Below the pieces are notes generated by a model. It was not told the origin of the DNA. It did not search any database and saw nothing but the letters and a program-made list of their open reading frames with translations. From Pseudanabaena galeata CCNP1313 (GTDB lineage: Bacteria; Cyanobacteriota; Cyanobacteriia; Pseudanabaenales; Pseudanabaenaceae), in NCBI RefSeq assembly GCF_029910235.1, contig NZ_CP112874.1:4144501-4208500 (forward strand): a stretch of DNA of 64,000 nucleotides, written 5' to 3'. Shown piece after piece: positions 16,452 through 23,800 of this stretch. The translations under genes and the position numbers were made by a program. Each line of letters begins with the position of its first letter. Position 1 is the first letter of the stretch.

Positions 16452-17453
16452 TTAGTAGAGTAGCAGCGTATTAAAAATGTAACCCACTGTAATAATTCCC
16501 ACAGTGGTCAGCCCTATGAATATAAATAGAAGTTGTGGCAATAATACCCTTTTGAGAATGATCATCTGAGGCAAAGATAGCGCTGTTACTGCCATCGTGA
16601 AGGATAGCACCGTTCCCAAAGGCATTCCTTTATTTACCAAAGCCTCAGCAATGGGAAGTACACCCGCAACATTGGTATAGAGTGGCACACCAATCAAGGT
16701 TGCGATTAGGACTGCAAAAGGATTATCGCGCCCCGCCCACTGAGTGATTAGCTCCGTTGGCGCGTAGCCATGAATGCCAGCACCGATCGCAATCCCAATC
16801 ACCACATAAAGCCATACTGATTTTAAGATTTCTGTGGTCTGAAATTGTGCTTCGGAAATTCTCTCTTTCCATGAAATTACAGGGCTAAAGGATTCGTCTT
16901 CTGTTTCAACCTCACCTGTTTGGCAAAGCTGTTGCATTTTTATAATTGATGGCTCCACCCACTTTTCTAGCTTGAAGTTGCCAATGATAAAACCTGCCAA
17001 AATTGCCAAGCTAACACCAAACCCAACATAGATTAAAGTTGCTTGTAGTCCAAATAGACTCCACAACAAGAAAATGGCAACTGCATCCACCATCGGCGCG
17101 GAAATCAAATAGGAGAAGGTGACCCCAAGCGGGACACCCGCCCGCAAAAATCCAATAAATAGCGGTACTGCCGAACAGGAGCAGAAAGGTGTAATTGCTC
17201 CCAACATCGCCGCCATTATATTTCCTGCAAATGTGCGTTTGCCCTCAAGGAAGTGGCGCACCTTTTCAGGAGACATAAAGCTTTGGAGAGTGCCAATCAC
17301 AAAGCTAATCACCGCCAGCAAGGTCAATACTTTCGGCACATCATAGAAGAAAAAATGCAAGCTGGAACCAAGGGGGGATTTTACCGATATTCCCATTAAT
17401 CCCGATACAATCTGCGTGGCTAACCAATCAAAGGGATAGAAGGGATCGAACAT
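16452..17453 (-). CDS. ArsP-like (DUF318) membrane permease
   Basis: 333 residues with about eight to ten membrane helices. The signature TPFCSCSAVPLFIGFLRAGVPLG near residues 88-110, with the CSC pair, and GVPLYTNVAGVLPIAEALVNKGMP near 250-275 place it in the DUF318/ArsP family, whose studied members export trivalent organoarsenicals such as methylarsenite. A long acidic cytoplasmic loop (about 175-205) splits the two halves. It lies 11 bases after the thiol-disulfide gene and 16 bases before the ATT-initiated frame of ACR3, so it is the middle gene of the operon. Confidence 0.85.
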   Translation of the reverse strand: MFDPFYPFDWLATQIVSGLMGISVKSPLGSSLHFFFYDVPKVLTLLAVISFVIGTLQSFMSPEKVRHFLEGKRTFAGNIMAAMLGAITPFCSCSAVPLFIGFLRAGVPLGVTFSYLISAPMVDAVAIFLLWSLFGLQATLIYVGFGVSLAILAGFIIGNFKLEKWVEPSIIKMQQLCQTGEVETEDESFSPVISWKERISEAQFQTTEILKSVWLYVVIGIAIGAGIHGYAPTELITQWAGRDNPFAVLIATLIGVPLYTNVAGVLPIAEALVNKGMPLGTVLSFTMAVTALSLPQMIILKRVLLPQLLFIFIGLTTVGIITVGYIFNTLLLY

Positions 17454-17464
17454 GATTTCCCCCT

Positions 17465-17704
17465 CTAATTTTGTAATAGCGGTTGGATCTGTTCGACACT
17501 GATTAAACCTTTGCCGACAACTTTGCCATTAACGGCGATCGCGGGAGTTGTCATTACACCGCGCATGGAAATCTCCACAGGATCGGTAATATGCAAAACT
17601 TCTGCCGTAAGATTCAGGTTTGTCACTGCTTGTTTTGCATTTTTCTCTAGCTGTTGGCATTTCTTACAACCCGTACCCAAAATTTCAATTTTGACCGTAT
17701 CCAT
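17465..17704 (-). CDS. Small thioredoxin-fold protein (redox-active disulfide protein 2 type)
   Basis: 79 residues. TGCKKCQQLEKN carries the CxxC active site near residue 13, followed by the cis-Pro block VMTTPAIAVNGKVVGKG. This MTH895-like family commonly sits next to DUF318 permeases and arsenic genes and may supply thiols for metalloid reduction or transfer (inference from context). A clear Shine-Dalgarno AGGAG lies eight bases upstream of the ATG. The IS630 end is only 18 bases upstream of the start codon, so the native promoter of the operon is displaced. Confidence 0.88.
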   Translation of the reverse strand: MDTVKIEILGTGCKKCQQLEKNAKQAVTNLNLTAEVLHITDPVEISMRGVMTTPAIAVNGKVVGKGLISVEQIQPLLQN

Positions 17705-17722
17705 TACTTACTCCTAATTATA

Positions 17723-18854
17723 TATACTTTAGACGGTCAGAACTTGAGCTTTGAGAAAATGGGATAATCGGCTAAAGAATTTAATACTGCCGCCAAAATT
17801 AATTCATGATTACAATCGAATTTTCAGAAGACGAGAAGAAAAAACTACTGCACGAAAGATTTCATCATCCTCATCCAAGGGTGCAGATCAAAATGGAAGC
17901 ACTGTGGTTAAAAAGTCAAGGCATGGAGCATCAAGCTATTACCCAGTTGGTCGGGATTTCAGCAAACACCTTACGCAGTTATCTGCGTGAGTACGAAGAC
18001 GGAGGCATTGAAAGACTTAAGGAGATCCGATTTCACCGTCCAAGTAGCAAGTTAATAGACCATGCACCAAGTATAGAAGCACATTTCCGTAAACACCCAC
18101 CCGCAAGTATTAACGCAGCAATCGGAAACATTGAAACCCTCACGGGAATTCGTCGATCCCCCACCCAAGTCAGGCTATTTATGAAGCGCATGGGTATGAA
18201 ATGTCTTAAGGTTGGTGTGTTTCCAGCCAAGGCAGATCCAGATGTACAGGAAACCTACAGACTCGAAGAGCTAGAACCTCGCATTGAAGAAGCTAAAGCA
18301 GGGAAAAGAGCCCTTTTTTTGTAGATGCAGCTCATTTCGTTATGGGGGCTTTTCTAGGATTTGTATGGTGTTTTGAGCGGTTGTTTGTGCGAGCACCCTG
18401 TGGACGCAAACGTTTTAATGTCCTAGCCGCATTAAATGCTATCACCCATGAAGTCATTACCGTCACCAATGACTCCTATATCAATGCTTTGAGTGTCTGT
18501 GAACTGCTCGAAAAATTGGCTACCCTCGGTTTATCCATCCCCATCACCCTCGTTTTAGACAATGCTCGATATCAAAAGTGTCAACTTGTCCAAGATTTAG
18601 CACATTCTCTCGGAATTGAGTTGCTCTTCCTGCCCAGTTATTCCCCTAACCTCAATCTCATTGAGCGATTCTGGAAATTTGTCAAACAAAAATGTTTGTA
18701 CTCAAAATACTATGAGGATTTTACGTTGTTTCAGGATGCTATTTCTTCATGTATTGAGAACGCTCATATTAACCATAAAAAAGAACTGCTATCGCTACTC
18801 ACTCTCCGTTTCCAAAATCTCAAAAAAGCTCAGATTATACCCGTTTAAAGTATA
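17723..18854 (+). mobile_element. IS630-family insertion sequence, copy 1
   Basis: 1132 bases including flanking TA. Ends are TATACTTTAGACGG and, inverted, TATACTTTAAACGG, with TA on each side as expected for IS630/Tc1-mariner TA duplication. The second copy at 46713-47844 has the same length and encodes identical products, so movement was recent. It separates the ars operon start (17704) from what looks like its operator (18890-18915). Confidence 0.93.
17806..18848 (+). CDS. IS630 transposase made by -1 frameshifting, copy 1
   Basis: Two overlapping frames. Frame A (17806-18324, 172 aa) has the helix-turn-helix DNA-binding part (ITQLVGISANTLRSYLREY). Frame B (ATG at 18342, open from upstream) has the catalytic core. 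A run of seven T at 18314-18320 followed by GTAGAT lets the ribosome slip back one base, joining ...RALF to FVDAAHFV, which restores the first catalytic Asp. The other acidic residues are in LVLDNARYQ and NLIERFWK, giving the D-D-E triad. Without the shift, frame A ends at the TAG at 18322 and frame B lacks its first Asp. Confidence 0.88.
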
Positions 18855-18889
18855 GCTCATCGTCTTTGAGAAATCTTGCCGACAAGTCC

Positions 18890-18915
18890 TATATATTGAT
18901 ATGTATCGATATATA
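18890..18915. promoter_or_regulatory. Candidate ArsR-type operator, cut off from the ars operon
   Basis: Imperfect inverted repeat with half sites TATATTGATA (892-901) and TATCGATATA (904-913), extended by one further pair on each side. AT-rich dyads with TTGAT/ATCGA cores are typical of ArsR-family operators. It lies 35 bases beyond the far end of the IS, where the ars promoter would have been before insertion. No arsR gene is visible in the window. Confidence 0.4.
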
Positions 18916-19090
18916 AATTATAGAAGCAATAGTTATGTAAACCCAATTTCGTTATGATTTCTACACATGACTTTTTGACTCTAGATGAAAACAAACCACA
19001 AAGCAGAAATCCACCATGAGGCATAACTTCATCGAAATCATCAAAGTCCAAAAGTGTGCGATCGCGCAAAATGACTATAAGTACTTGTGC

Positions 19091-19171
19091 AAAATAAATT
19101 ACAAAGCAAAACCCGTAAAGTTGCGCCCCTTCGGGGCGCAACTTTACGGGTTTTGCTTTGTAATTTATTTT
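19091..19171. repeat. 39-bp perfect palindrome
   Basis: Arms 19091-19129 and 19133-19171 are perfectly complementary with loop TTC; the tip is GCGCCCC-TTC-GGGGCGC. The longest perfect stem in the window. Confidence 0.8.
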
Positions 19172-19240
19172 GCCTAGCTACTTGCAAAAGCGATCACTAG
19201 CCAGATCATTTCGTCTAGTCTAACGATAGACTGCAATTAT

Positions 19241-19345
19241 TACAGCGCATTGCGCTCAAACCCAAACCAAGAGATGTTTTGAAATTGTTGCATTGCAACA
19301 ATTTCAAAACATCTCTTGTGGTTCGTTTGATCGGCAATTGCTGTA
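19241..19345. repeat. 105-bp hairpin element, copy B
   Basis: Same length and termini as 9089-9193. Contains a perfect 24-bp stem (19268-19291 with 19295-19318, loop ATT). Two stem pairs that are A-T and T-A in copy A are G-C here on both arms. Confidence 0.75.
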
Positions 19346-19388
19346 TTACACCAACAGGACGCGCCATAGTGAATGCTTTAGACTGTAA

Positions 19389-19484
19389 TACCAATTCACA
19401 AAAGTGTCGCCATACTTTTGTGCTTTAAAAACCCTGACTGAGTTTTTAAAGCACAAAACAGCTATGCCGTTTTGTGCTTTGGTA
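19389..19484. repeat. TACCAA-ended three-hairpin unit
   Basis: Outer TACCAA (19389-19394) and TTGGTA (19479-19484) enclose three short stem-loops, around ACAAAAGT/ACTTTTGT, GCTTTAAAAAC/GTTTTTAAAGC and AAGCACAAAAC/GTTTTGTGCTT. Looks like a miniature element; no second copy was seen here. Confidence 0.5.
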
Positions 19485-19525
19485 TAACGTGATTGCTCAA
19501 TTAACATTTGGATTACAGATATCCT

Positions 19526-19582
19526 CCTTTACGACCAAAGAATTAATAGCGCGGCGCACCACTAATTCTTTGGTCGTAAAGG
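19526..19582. repeat. 20-bp inverted repeat upstream of ackA
   Basis: Arms 19526-19545 and 19563-19582, perfect, loop of 17 bases containing GCGCGGCGC. Lies 46 bases before the ackA start, so it will be in or near the ackA leader. Confidence 0.55.
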
Positions 19583-19628
19583 GGTAGCCATTAACCGACA
19601 TCCACCAATAGGAGATTCCGATTGAGTT

Positions 19629-20837
19629 ATGAAGATATTAGTTCTGAATGCAGGATCGAGTAGCCAAAAAAGTTGTCTGTACGATTTAGACGGTGCTTTG
19701 CCTGATATCCCACCTGAACCAATTTGGGAAGCGAGTATCGACTGGACACACCACGAAGGATTTGCTGAAATCAAGGTTAAACCAAAACATGGCAAAGTTC
19801 TCGAAGAGGAAATTGCCGCAACTTCTCGATCTGAGATTATTACGCATATGCTGGAAACCCTGTGGAGTGGGGAAGATCCAGTTCTCAAAAGCCCTTCAGA
19901 AGTCGATATTATCGGGCATCGAGTCGTGCATGGTGGCGCAGAATATCGTCAAAGTACGATCATTAATGATGAGGTGAAAGAAGCGATCGCTAAATTAGCT
20001 ATCTTTGCACCAGTACATAATCCCGCCAATTTGGAAGGGATTATCGCTGCCGAAAAAGTGTTTGGGAATGTTCCGCAAGTTGCTGTGTTTGACACTGCTT
20101 TTCATGCTCATTTAGCTCCTGCCGCCTATACTTACGCAATCCCTACGAAATATACAGAGCAAGGGATTCGCCGTTATGGTTTTCATGGTATTAGTCACCA
20201 ATATTGCCGCGATCGCGCCGCAAGTATTCTCAATCGCAAAGCCGAAGATTTACGCTTAATCACCTGTCATTTAGGCAATGGATGTTCATTAGCTGCCATT
20301 CGGAATGGACAGAGTATTGATACGACGATGGGATTTACTCCCCTTGAAGGTTTGGTAATGGGTAGCCGCTCTGGTTCCATTGACGCAGGGATTCTCATCC
20401 ATTTATTACGCCAGCCTGACATGGATGTGGAGAAACTAGATCGCATCCTCAATCGTGAATCTGGGCTATTGGGTATTTCAGGAATGTCTGCGGATTTTCG
20501 CCCAGTTCTCAAGGCGATCGCTGAAGGTAATCAGCAAGCGCAACTAGCCTTTGATGTCTATATGCATAGCCTGCGATCGCATATCGGCTCAATGCTCGCA
20601 AGTCTCGGTGGATTAGATGTCCTAGTATTCACCGCAGGCGTTGGCGAAAATGCTCCTTTAGTTAGGGAGAGAGCTTGTGCAGGATTTGAGTTTTTAGGAC
20701 TGAAACTGGATTTAGATAAGAACGATCAGAGGTTGATGGACGTAGATATTGCAATGCCTGAATCATTGGTAAGAGTTTTAGTGATTCACACCCAAGAAGA
20801 TTGGGAAATTGCCCGTGAATGTTGGCATCTAAAGTAA
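19629..20837 (+). CDS. ackA: Acetate kinase
   Basis: 402 residues, the standard length. Converts acetyl phosphate and ADP to acetate and ATP, or the reverse, in the cytoplasm. Signature blocks in order: ILVLNAGSSSQK at the N-terminus, IIGHRVVHGGAEY, VFDTAFHAHL, RRYGFHGISHQY, CHLGNGCSLAAIRNG, TMGFTPLEGLVMGSRSGSID, MSADFRPV and VFTAGVGENAP. All residues expected for the ASKHA fold and for substrate binding appear present. No pta or phosphoketolase gene is adjacent. A 19-bp hairpin with a T-run follows at 20890-20930. Confidence 0.96.
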   Translation: MKILVLNAGSSSQKSCLYDLDGALPDIPPEPIWEASIDWTHHEGFAEIKVKPKHGKVLEEEIAATSRSEIITHMLETLWSGEDPVLKSPSEVDIIGHRVVHGGAEYRQSTIINDEVKEAIAKLAIFAPVHNPANLEGIIAAEKVFGNVPQVAVFDTAFHAHLAPAAYTYAIPTKYTEQGIRRYGFHGISHQYCRDRAASILNRKAEDLRLITCHLGNGCSLAAIRNGQSIDTTMGFTPLEGLVMGSRSGSIDAGILIHLLRQPDMDVEKLDRILNRESGLLGISGMSADFRPVLKAIAEGNQQAQLAFDVYMHSLRSHIGSMLASLGGLDVLVFTAGVGENAPLVRERACAGFEFLGLKLDLDKNDQRLMDVDIAMPESLVRVLVIHTQEDWEIARECWHLK

Positions 20838-20889
20838 AGGCAATGCCTTTTGTGAAAGCCACCTTGCTTCACATTTAAGTAGTACAAAG

Positions 20890-20930
20890 AAACTTTTGAA
20901 AGTGCAGCAAAGCTGCACTTTCAAAAGTTT
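20890..20930. terminator. Terminator of ackA
   Basis: 19-bp perfect arms (20890-20908 and 20912-20930), loop AAA, continuing into a T-run. A smaller 10-bp hairpin (20942-20964, loop TTT) follows with the tip CAGCGC-TTT-GCGCTG. Confidence 0.75.
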
Positions 20931-21007
20931 TTTTGGGTTTTCATACAGCGCTTTGCGCTGTATGGATGTGATAAAGTTGAGATTATTAGTCTTGAGATAA
21001 GTGGCTT

Positions 21008-21547
21008 ATGGTTCTAGCAGCCCTTCATCCAGTAACTTTAGATGAGTTTTCTCAACTCCCCAATATTGAAGAATCCCCAGCGTGGGAATTTCTTAACGGT
21101 CAAGTTCTGCAAAAGCCGATGCCTACCTTTTACCACAGCCTTTTGCAAAAGTATTTAGTTAGAGCGATCGACAATGCCAATAGCTCCTATGAAGCTTTTC
21201 CAGAACTGCGCTGTATCTTGAGCAAAAATTCTATTGTGCCAGATATAACCATCATTCATCAAAGTCGCATCCCATCCAGTAATGAGCCAATTCAAGGCGC
21301 TCCAGACTGGCTAATTGAGATTCTCTCGACTGACCAAAGCACAACCAAACTAATCTCAAAAATTCAAGCTTGTTTGGCGGAAGGATCAAAACTTGGTTGG
21401 TTAATTGATAGCCAAGAACAAGTAATCATGATTTTTCGCCCGAATCAGCCCCTCAAACTTGTTAGCGGCGAACATCCTCTGACTTTTTTAGATGAGATGT
21501 CATTACAACTAACGGCAAACCAAGTTTTTGGGTGCTTACAACGGTAA
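21008..21547 (+). CDS. Uma2 family (DUF820) protein
   Basis: 179 residues. Short Uma2 form without a coiled-coil tail. Visible core: AFPELRCILSKNSIVPDITIIHQSR (nuclease-core Asp), PDWLIEILSTDQSTTKLISKIQACL (acidic residue and following Lys) and GSKLGWLIDSQEQVIMIF. It is closely similar in layout to the protein at 39273-39830 (both start with a TL/LH..EFL..P pattern and share QKPMP and ELRC), so the two are probably paralogues of one subgroup. Confidence 0.85.
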   Translation: MVLAALHPVTLDEFSQLPNIEESPAWEFLNGQVLQKPMPTFYHSLLQKYLVRAIDNANSSYEAFPELRCILSKNSIVPDITIIHQSRIPSSNEPIQGAPDWLIEILSTDQSTTKLISKIQACLAEGSKLGWLIDSQEQVIMIFRPNQPLKLVSGEHPLTFLDEMSLQLTANQVFGCLQR

Positions 21548-21578
21548 ATAGAAAAGAGGTCGCATTGCGACCTCTTTT

Positions 21579-21905
21579 TTATTTACCGCTTATTTTGGCT
21601 TTGTAACCTAAACCCAGCAAGATTTGCAAAATTTTCTGACTGCAATCGCCTTGAATTTCGATCGCTTGCTCCTTGCATGTACCACCCGTCCCGCATTGAT
21701 TTTTTAACTGCTTAGTCAGTTTTGCCAAATTCTCGGTCGTCGTCTGAAAACCTGTGACCTCAGTTACCGTCTTGCCACCTTTGCCCCGCCTTGTTACTTG
21801 AATGCGCGGATTTTGTTGCTGTGGTGGCAGATCGATTTCTTTTTGCTCAGAATCGTCTTCTTCAGGTGTGCCGAACTCACGGTAAACTACACGATTTTTG
21901 GTCAT
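21579..21905 (-). CDS. SUI1/eIF1-family translation factor (YciH-like)
   Basis: Starting at ATG 21905 gives 108 residues; an upstream in-frame ATG at 21929 would add eight residues inside the previous gene. The C-terminal domain (about 35-108) with IQVTRRGKGGKTVTEVTGF, LTKQLKNQCGTGGTC and IEIQGDCSQKILQILLGLGYKAK is the SUI1 fold; bacterial members influence initiation fidelity, though their role is weakly defined. The ATG overlaps the TAA of the upstream gene (TAATG), so translation is probably coupled to it. Confidence 0.9.
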   Translation of the reverse strand: MTKNRVVYREFGTPEEDDSEQKEIDLPPQQQNPRIQVTRRGKGGKTVTEVTGFQTTTENLAKLTKQLKNQCGTGGTCKEQAIEIQGDCSQKILQILLGLGYKAKISGK

Positions 21906-22504
21906 TATTCCACCCATGCCGATCGCCATGCTAATTCTGCTTCCGCGATCGTCTTTTGTTGATATTTCTTTTCTAGCTCATTGTGCAAATGCGCTAGCCT
22001 TGCTGATAAAACTCGCATCTCGCCGCGATGGGACATAACTTTGCGATCAGTAAACTCAATTTCAGCGAGACGAATACTCATCTGCGTATTTTTATCATCT
22101 TTAGTCTTGTTTTCGTCAGGGTTTAAAACTTTATGCTCGACTAAGAGATGGTTCAGTGTCTCCATACTTTCATTGAGGAGCTTGCTGAGTAGAGTATCAA
22201 GATTTTCTTGATTGGTGCGACTGTCGCGATCGCATTCTTCGAGAGTTTTTTGCATCTGCTCACAAAGTGATGCGATTGTTTTGCGGAGAGCTTCTTGCAA
22301 GTTTTGGCGTGCTGATAGGGATAGCGCTAGAAATGCATCAGGGCATTTTTGGGTGCAAAACTTAAATACGGTCAGCAAAATTTGTTGCTGTACGGCTTGA
22401 GCGATCGCCTGAGAGTACTCAATATGAATAACATCGATACGACTGATCACATCAGCGATCGCCTGTTGGATATTGCGAATATCTTGATCAATACGCACCA
22501 GCAT
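21905..22504 (-). CDS. Hypothetical coiled-coil protein
   Basis: 199 residues, not recognised. Almost wholly helical and rich in Gln, Glu and Leu, with coiled-coil-like stretches (residues about 1-60, 75-125 and 160-195: ARLAHLHNELEKKYQQKTIAEAELAW). Two cysteines (FCTQKCP) near residue 50. No signal peptide or membrane helix. Its stop codon overlaps the start of the SUI1-like gene, which makes a two-gene translationally coupled unit; a role linked to translation would be a guess. Confidence 0.6.
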   Translation of the reverse strand: MLVRIDQDIRNIQQAIADVISRIDVIHIEYSQAIAQAVQQQILLTVFKFCTQKCPDAFLALSLSARQNLQEALRKTIASLCEQMQKTLEECDRDSRTNQENLDTLLSKLLNESMETLNHLLVEHKVLNPDENKTKDDKNTQMSIRLAEIEFTDRKVMSHRGEMRVLSARLAHLHNELEKKYQQKTIAEAELAWRSAWVE

Positions 22505-22575
22505 CGTAGTTCACACTATTTTTTCGTGTCAATATTAGGGGTATAGCGATCCTAAATGATTTGTAAGATCTTGGA

Positions 22576-22618
22576 GGTTTGTGAGAGTGCGCCCCTTCGG
22601 GGCGCACTCTCACAAACC
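22576..22618. repeat. 20-bp palindrome inside a CCTAAAT-ended unit
   Basis: Perfect arms 22576-22595 and 22599-22618, loop TTC. An outer inverted pair (GATCCTAAAT near 22548 and ATTTAGGATT near 22620) embraces it, suggesting a small element of about 80 bases. Confidence 0.6.
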
Positions 22619-22630
22619 ATTTAGGATTGC

Positions 22631-22679
22631 TAATTATTTTGGGGTAGCGCGGCATCGCCGCGCTACCCCAAAATAATTA
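22631..22679. terminator. 23-bp palindrome downstream of tsf
   Basis: Perfect arms 22631-22653 and 22657-22679, loop ATC. Lies 12 bases after the tsf stop on the minus strand; probable terminator of tsf. Confidence 0.6.
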
Positions 22680-22691
22680 TTTATGAGCAAA

Positions 22692-23327
22692 TTATGCAGC
22701 GGGAGTTTCAGGGGTTGTCGAAGCAACTTCTTCGCCAACAACAAAGCGTACAAAGCGGCGAACCTTAACGTTTTCGCTGAGTTTAGTACCAGTTAGCTTA
22801 ACCAACTCATCAACGGTAATGCTTTGATCTTTGATGTAAGGCTGATCGAGTAAGCACAATTCTTTCAAGCGCTTTTCGATGCGACCTAGTACAATCTTGT
22901 CGCGAATCGCGGCTGGTTTGCTAGCCAAGTCATCCTTACCTGCTTCGATTTGCTTTTCATTTTCTACAAAAGCCGCAGGAATATCGGCAACACTGACGTA
23001 TTCGACGTTAGGGCAAGCAGCAATTTGCTTGGCTACGCTGTCAGCTAGTTCTTTGAGTTCTTCGCGACGCGCCACGAAGTCAGTTTCGCAGTTAACTTCG
23101 ACTAGCACACCAATGCGGCTACCAAAGTGGATATAACTATGGACGATTCCTTCAGATGCAGCACGGCTTGCTTTTTTAACAGCAGAGGCTAGCCCCTTTT
23201 GTCTTAGGTATTCGGTTGCCTTGGTGAAATCGCCATTGGAGTCAACGAGGGCTGCTTTACAGTCTTTGATACCTGCGCCAGTTCTCGCACGTAATTCTTG
23301 AATTTGTTGGGTTGTAATGTCTGCCAT
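22692..23327 (-). CDS. tsf: Elongation factor Ts
   Basis: 211 residues, the short cyanobacterial/plastid-like EF-Ts length (E. coli is longer). Exchanges GDP for GTP on EF-Tu. The N-terminal UBA-like region holds the signature LRARTGAGIKDCKAAL, and VEVNCETDFVARREELKEL is the second family signature. In many bacteria tsf directly follows rpsB; here the 470 bases upstream contain only repeats and no rpsB, so tsf has its own promoter. Confidence 0.96.
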   Translation of the reverse strand: MADITTQQIQELRARTGAGIKDCKAALVDSNGDFTKATEYLRQKGLASAVKKASRAASEGIVHSYIHFGSRIGVLVEVNCETDFVARREELKELADSVAKQIAACPNVEYVSVADIPAAFVENEKQIEAGKDDLASKPAAIRDKIVLGRIEKRLKELCLLDQPYIKDQSITVDELVKLTGTKLSENVKVRRFVRFVVGEEVASTTPETPAA

Positions 23328-23559
23328 ATTAAGTAAGCTTGTTTTGGATTTCTAGGGCAACATTTCGAGGAGCTTAGAGTTTTGCTCGTTGCCGAAAATA
23401 TCTCTAAAATGTTGTTTGCAGTACTCTAAGTTATCACAATTCCATGTACACAAGGTTTTCAAAATTTGGGGCGATCGCCAAATGTACTAATACATAAAAC
23501 CCAAGAACTGAGTAGCGGCGCTCTGCGCCGCCAATCAATATTCTTGTTAGGACAAATCA

Positions 23560-23612
23560 AAACCCAAATAGTGTGAGGCGGCGCAAAGCGCCGCCTCACA
23601 CTATTTGGGTTT
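23560..23612. repeat. 25-bp perfect palindrome
   Basis: Arms 23560-23584 and 23588-23612, loop AAA, tip GGCGGCGC-AAA-GCGCCGCC. Confidence 0.7.
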
Positions 23613-23637
23613 GAGCTGGCTATAGCTATAACTAACT

Positions 23638-23716
23638 GCCCCCTAGCCCCCAATTCTGGGGGAACAAGAAAATAATATTTTTTCAAAGTCCCCCAATTTT
23701 GGGGGATTTAGGGGGC
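23638..23716. repeat. C/G-rich inverted repeat of a type common in cyanobacterial spacers
   Basis: GCCCCCTAGCCCCCAATT at the left and, inverted, GCCCCCTAAATCCCCC at the right, each followed inwards by a second complementary pair. The same style occurs at 25772-25848 and inside 40726-40868. Confidence 0.55.
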
Positions 23717-23762
23717 TTAGATAAATCGAAACGTAGGTAGAGAGACTTTTGTGTACAAGATT

Positions 23763-23795
23763 AACAAGAGTCGTCGCGAAGCGACGACTCTTGTT
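23763..23795. terminator. Hairpin downstream of csaB
   Basis: Perfect 15-bp arms (23763-23777 and 23781-23795), loop GAA, ending six bases from the csaB stop on the minus strand. Confidence 0.6.
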
Positions 23796-23800
23796 CGGGT

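Larger units (their letters stand above)
18916..19628. other. Gene-poor spacer before ackA, filled with hairpin repeats
   Basis: No credible gene. From 18916 to 19090 nothing specific is recognised. From 19091 onward it holds, in order, a 39-bp palindrome (19091-19171), the 105-bp element copy B (19241-19345), a TACCAA-ended three-hairpin unit (19389-19484) and a 20-bp inverted repeat with a 17-base loop (19526-19582). ackA starts at 19629. Confidence 0.6.
23328..23800. other. Gene-free spacer with three repeat types
   Basis: No credible gene. Contains the tsf upstream region, a 25-bp palindrome (23560-23612), a degenerate CCCCCTAGCCCCC-type inverted repeat (23638-23716) and the csaB terminator hairpin (23763-23795). 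Confidence 0.6.

Noticed and set aside
18857-19141. 94-residue minus-strand frame that could have been an arsR remnant
   Set aside because: It runs into one arm of the 39-bp palindrome for its start and shows no helix-turn-helix or Cys motif of ArsR.
23459-23686. 75-residue minus-strand frame downstream of csaB
   Set aside because: It is formed by the 25-bp palindrome and the C/G-rich inverted repeat, not by gene-like sequence.
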